A stretch of 64,000 bases of DNA from Polaribacter atrinae. GTDB taxonomy: Bacteria; Bacteroidota; Bacteroidia; Flavobacteriales; Flavobacteriaceae. The position numbers and the translations under genes were made by a program. Positions within the stretch are counted from its first letter, which is position 1; the number at the start of each line of letters is the position of its first letter. The DNA lies in NCBI RefSeq assembly GCF_038023995.1, contig NZ_CP150660.1, forward strand, positions 1,548,501-1,612,500, read 5' to 3'. The notes under the pieces were generated by a model. It ran no database searches, was not told the origin of the DNA, and worked only from the letters and a program-made list of their open reading frames with translations. Positions 62,204 through 64,000 of the stretch are shown in pieces.

Positions 62204-64000
62204 ATGATAAAAAGAATACTTACTAAATTACTTTTAGTAGCTTTTATTTTTGGTTTTTCAGCAGAAACTGACGCCCAATTTTGGAAGAAAAAAAAGAAAG
62301 AAACTCCTAAAGAAACCCCTAAAAAGAAACCTGAGAAAGGAGATATTCAACCTTACAGTAAAGTAGTTACCAAAGACCACAAAACAGACGAAGGTTTGTT
62401 TAAAGTTCACACAAAAAATAATTCTTACCTTTTTGAAATACCAGACTCTCTTTTATCAAGAGAAATGTTAATGGTAACAAGAATCGCAAAAACTGCAACC
62501 GGAATTGGTTTTGGTGGTGGAAAAACAAATACACAAGTATTACGTTGGGAAAGAAAAAACAAACAAATTCTACTAAGAATTGTATCTCATGACATTGTAG
62601 CAGATACTACTTTACCGGTTCATAAAGCCGTTGTAAACTCTAACCTAGAACCTATTTTATTTTCTTTTCCTATAAAAGCTATTAGTAAAGATTCTACTGC
62701 AACTGTTATAGATGCTACAGATTTATTTGCTACAGATATAAAACCTTTAGGTTTTCCAGATTTTTATAGAAAAGCTTATGGAGCAACAAGAATGGACAAA
62801 GACCGTTCTTATATAGACCGCGTAAGTAGCTACCCTAAAAACATAGAGATTAGACATGTAAAAACGTATTTTGCAAGTAAAGCACCTTCTAATAGTGCAT
62901 TAGGATCTATTACTTTAGAAATGAGTAATTCTATGGTTTTACTTCCTAAAGTGCCTATGAAACGTCGTTATTTTGATGAACGTGTAGGATGGTTTGCTCG
63001 TGGACAAGTAGATTATGGCTTAGATGCTCAAAAAAGTAAAACAGTTACTTATTTAGACAGATATCGCTTAGAAGTAAAAGATGAAGATATCGAAAAATTT
63101 AAAAGAGGTGAATTAGTAGAGCCTAAAAAACAAATTGTTTATTATGTAGATAGCGCAACTCCAGAAGAATGGGTTCCTTACATTATACAAGGTGTAAATG
63201 ATTGGCAAGTAGCTTTTGAAGCTGCAGGTTTTAAAAACGCTATTATTGGTAAAAGAGCACCAACTAAAGAAGAAGACCCAGAGTATAGCCCAGAAGATGT
63301 TCGTTATTCTGTAATTAGATATTTAGCTTCTCCTATTCCTAATGCAAACGGACCTCACGTTAGTGACCCTCGTTCTGGAGAAATCTTAGAATCAGACATT
63401 AACTGGTATCACAATGTAATGTCTTTATTACATAATTGGTTCTTTATTCAAACTGCAGCTATTAACCCAGATGCAAGAAGCAATAACTTTAAGACAGAAA
63501 CTATGGGAGAATTAATCAAATTTGTTTCTTCTCATGAGTTAGGTCACACGTTAGGTTTACCACATAATATGGGTAGTTCTAATGCGTATCCTGTAGATTC
63601 TTTACGTTCTGCTTCATTTACAAAAAAATACGGAACAGCTCCTTCTATTATGGATTATGCTCGTTTTAATTACGTTGCACAACCAGAAGACAAAGGTGTT
63701 GCTTTAATGCCAAATATTGGTGTGTATGATAAATATGCAATCTCTTGGGGATATAGACCTATTTTAGATACTGATGCTAAAGATGAAAAACCAATTTTAG
63801 ATTCTTGGATTTTAAAACATGCAGGAGACCCAATGTACAGATTTGGACACCAACAAGCATCAGGTGTTGTAGACCCAAGTTCTCAAACAGAAGATTTAGG
63901 AGACAATGCCATGAAAGCTTCTATGTACGGAATTAAAAACCTACAAAGAATTTTACCTAATTTAGAAGAATGGACTTCTGATAAAGGTGAAAATTATGAT
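62204..64000 (+). CDS. Zinc-dependent metalloprotease, secreted (partial, 3' end cut)
   Basis: The frame runs open from ATG 62204 to the window end, giving 599 codons without a stop. A signal peptide (MIKRILTKLLLVAFIFGFSA...) is followed by a Lys/Pro-rich linker. A domain with the DUF5117-like segment YLFEIPDSLLSREMLMVTRIA comes next, then the zinc site HELGHTLGLPH at residues 444-454 with SIMDYARF as the Met-turn. This is the DUF5117/DUF4953 metzincin type common in Bacteroidota. The C-terminal part lies outside the window. A role in extracellular or periplasmic protein breakdown is expected. Confidence 0.88.
   Translation, partial: MIKRILTKLLLVAFIFGFSAETDAQFWKKKKKETPKETPKKKPEKGDIQPYSKVVTKDHKTDEGLFKVHTKNNSYLFEIPDSLLSREMLMVTRIAKTATGIGFGGGKTNTQVLRWERKNKQILLRIVSHDIVADTTLPVHKAVVNSNLEPILFSFPIKAISKDSTATVIDATDLFATDIKPLGFPDFYRKAYGATRMDKDRSYIDRVSSYPKNIEIRHVKTYFASKAPSNSALGSITLEMSNSMVLLPKVPMKRRYFDERVGWFARGQVDYGLDAQKSKTVTYLDRYRLEVKDEDIEKFKRGELVEPKKQIVYYVDSATPEEWVPYIIQGVNDWQVAFEAAGFKNAIIGKRAPTKEEDPEYSPEDVRYSVIRYLASPIPNANGPHVSDPRSGEILESDINWYHNVMSLLHNWFFIQTAAINPDARSNNFKTETMGELIKFVSSHELGHTLGLPHNMGSSNAYPVDSLRSASFTKKYGTAPSIMDYARFNYVAQPEDKGVALMPNIGVYDKYAISWGYRPILDTDAKDEKPILDSWILKHAGDPMYRFGHQQASGVVDPSSQTEDLGDNAMKASMYGIKNLQRILPNLEEWTSDKGENYD

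Overview
The window comes from an AT-rich bacterium of the Bacteroidota, almost certainly family Flavobacteriaceae; a Polaribacter/Tenacibaculum-like genus fits but is not proven. The evidence is a SusC/SusD pair, two DUF3078 proteins, a DUF2480 protein, a long PurF, sequences ending in -FxQ or -AQ after the signal peptide, and promoters that match the Bacteroidota pattern (TTTG or TTG, about 19 bases, then TAnnTTTG) rather than the E. coli -35/-10 pattern. Shine-Dalgarno sequences are essentially absent. Most of the window is ordinary core genome with tight operons.

Layout. 0.1-3.5 kb: anmK, an acyl-CoA dehydrogenase and a divergent truA. 3.6-14 kb: a nitrogen-assimilation block of an outer-membrane porin, ammonium channel 1, a P-II protein, ammonium channel 2, and the large and small subunits of glutamate synthase. 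14.3-14.9 kb: two identical tRNA-Asn genes, each with its own promoter and terminator. 15-19.2 kb: sucA and sucB of the 2-oxoglutarate dehydrogenase complex. 19.6-23.5 kb: an ALDH3-type aldehyde dehydrogenase and a PIF1-like helicase. 23.6-25.03 kb: an accessory island made of a 578-bp tandem repeat. It holds two nearly identical GIY-YIG nuclease genes separated by six long imperfect palindromes. 25-27.2 kb: recJ and an OsmC protein.

27.4-34.9 kb: a SusC/SusD outer-membrane uptake pair that converges on a three-gene peptidoglycan-peptide set (amidase lipoprotein, PLP enzyme, L-Ala-D/L-Glu epimerase). 34.9-39.1 kb: an AhpD-like protein, a candidate small RNA, a helix-turn-helix regulator, a Fe-S uracil-DNA glycosylase, a HopJ-family protein, a secreted hypothetical protein and rsmI. 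39.4-48.1 kb: aspS, a LolA-like secreted protein, a DUF2339/DUF3999 membrane pair, a CBS-containing ClC protein and a small membrane protein. 48.1-54.5 kb: glycerate kinase, glycerophosphodiesterase lipoprotein, an EEP nuclease, hflX and a VIT-type metal transporter. 54.5-64 kb: a DUF21/CBS membrane protein, two DUF3078 proteins, DUF2480, sufT-like and sufE genes, a PfkB kinase, purF, and the first 599 codons of a zinc metalloprotease cut by the window end.

Functional links. Ammonium would cross the outer membrane through the porin and the inner membrane through either channel under P-II control, then be fixed through glutamate synthase. sucAB, which consumes 2-oxoglutarate (the substrate of glutamate synthase), lies just downstream. 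Peptidoglycan recovery is represented at two places, by anmK and by the amidase/epimerase set.

The most unusual part is the GIY-YIG/palindrome array. By eye, its non-palindromic DNA differs at only about 2 positions between units, while the palindromes differ at many. Decayed halves of the same palindrome lie elsewhere in the window. Other signals worth checking are two candidate small RNAs, a P-II protein with replaced 2-oxoglutarate ligands, a ClC protein with valine at the internal proton-glutamate site, a REP-like palindrome pair, and a dispersed intergenic repeat family.
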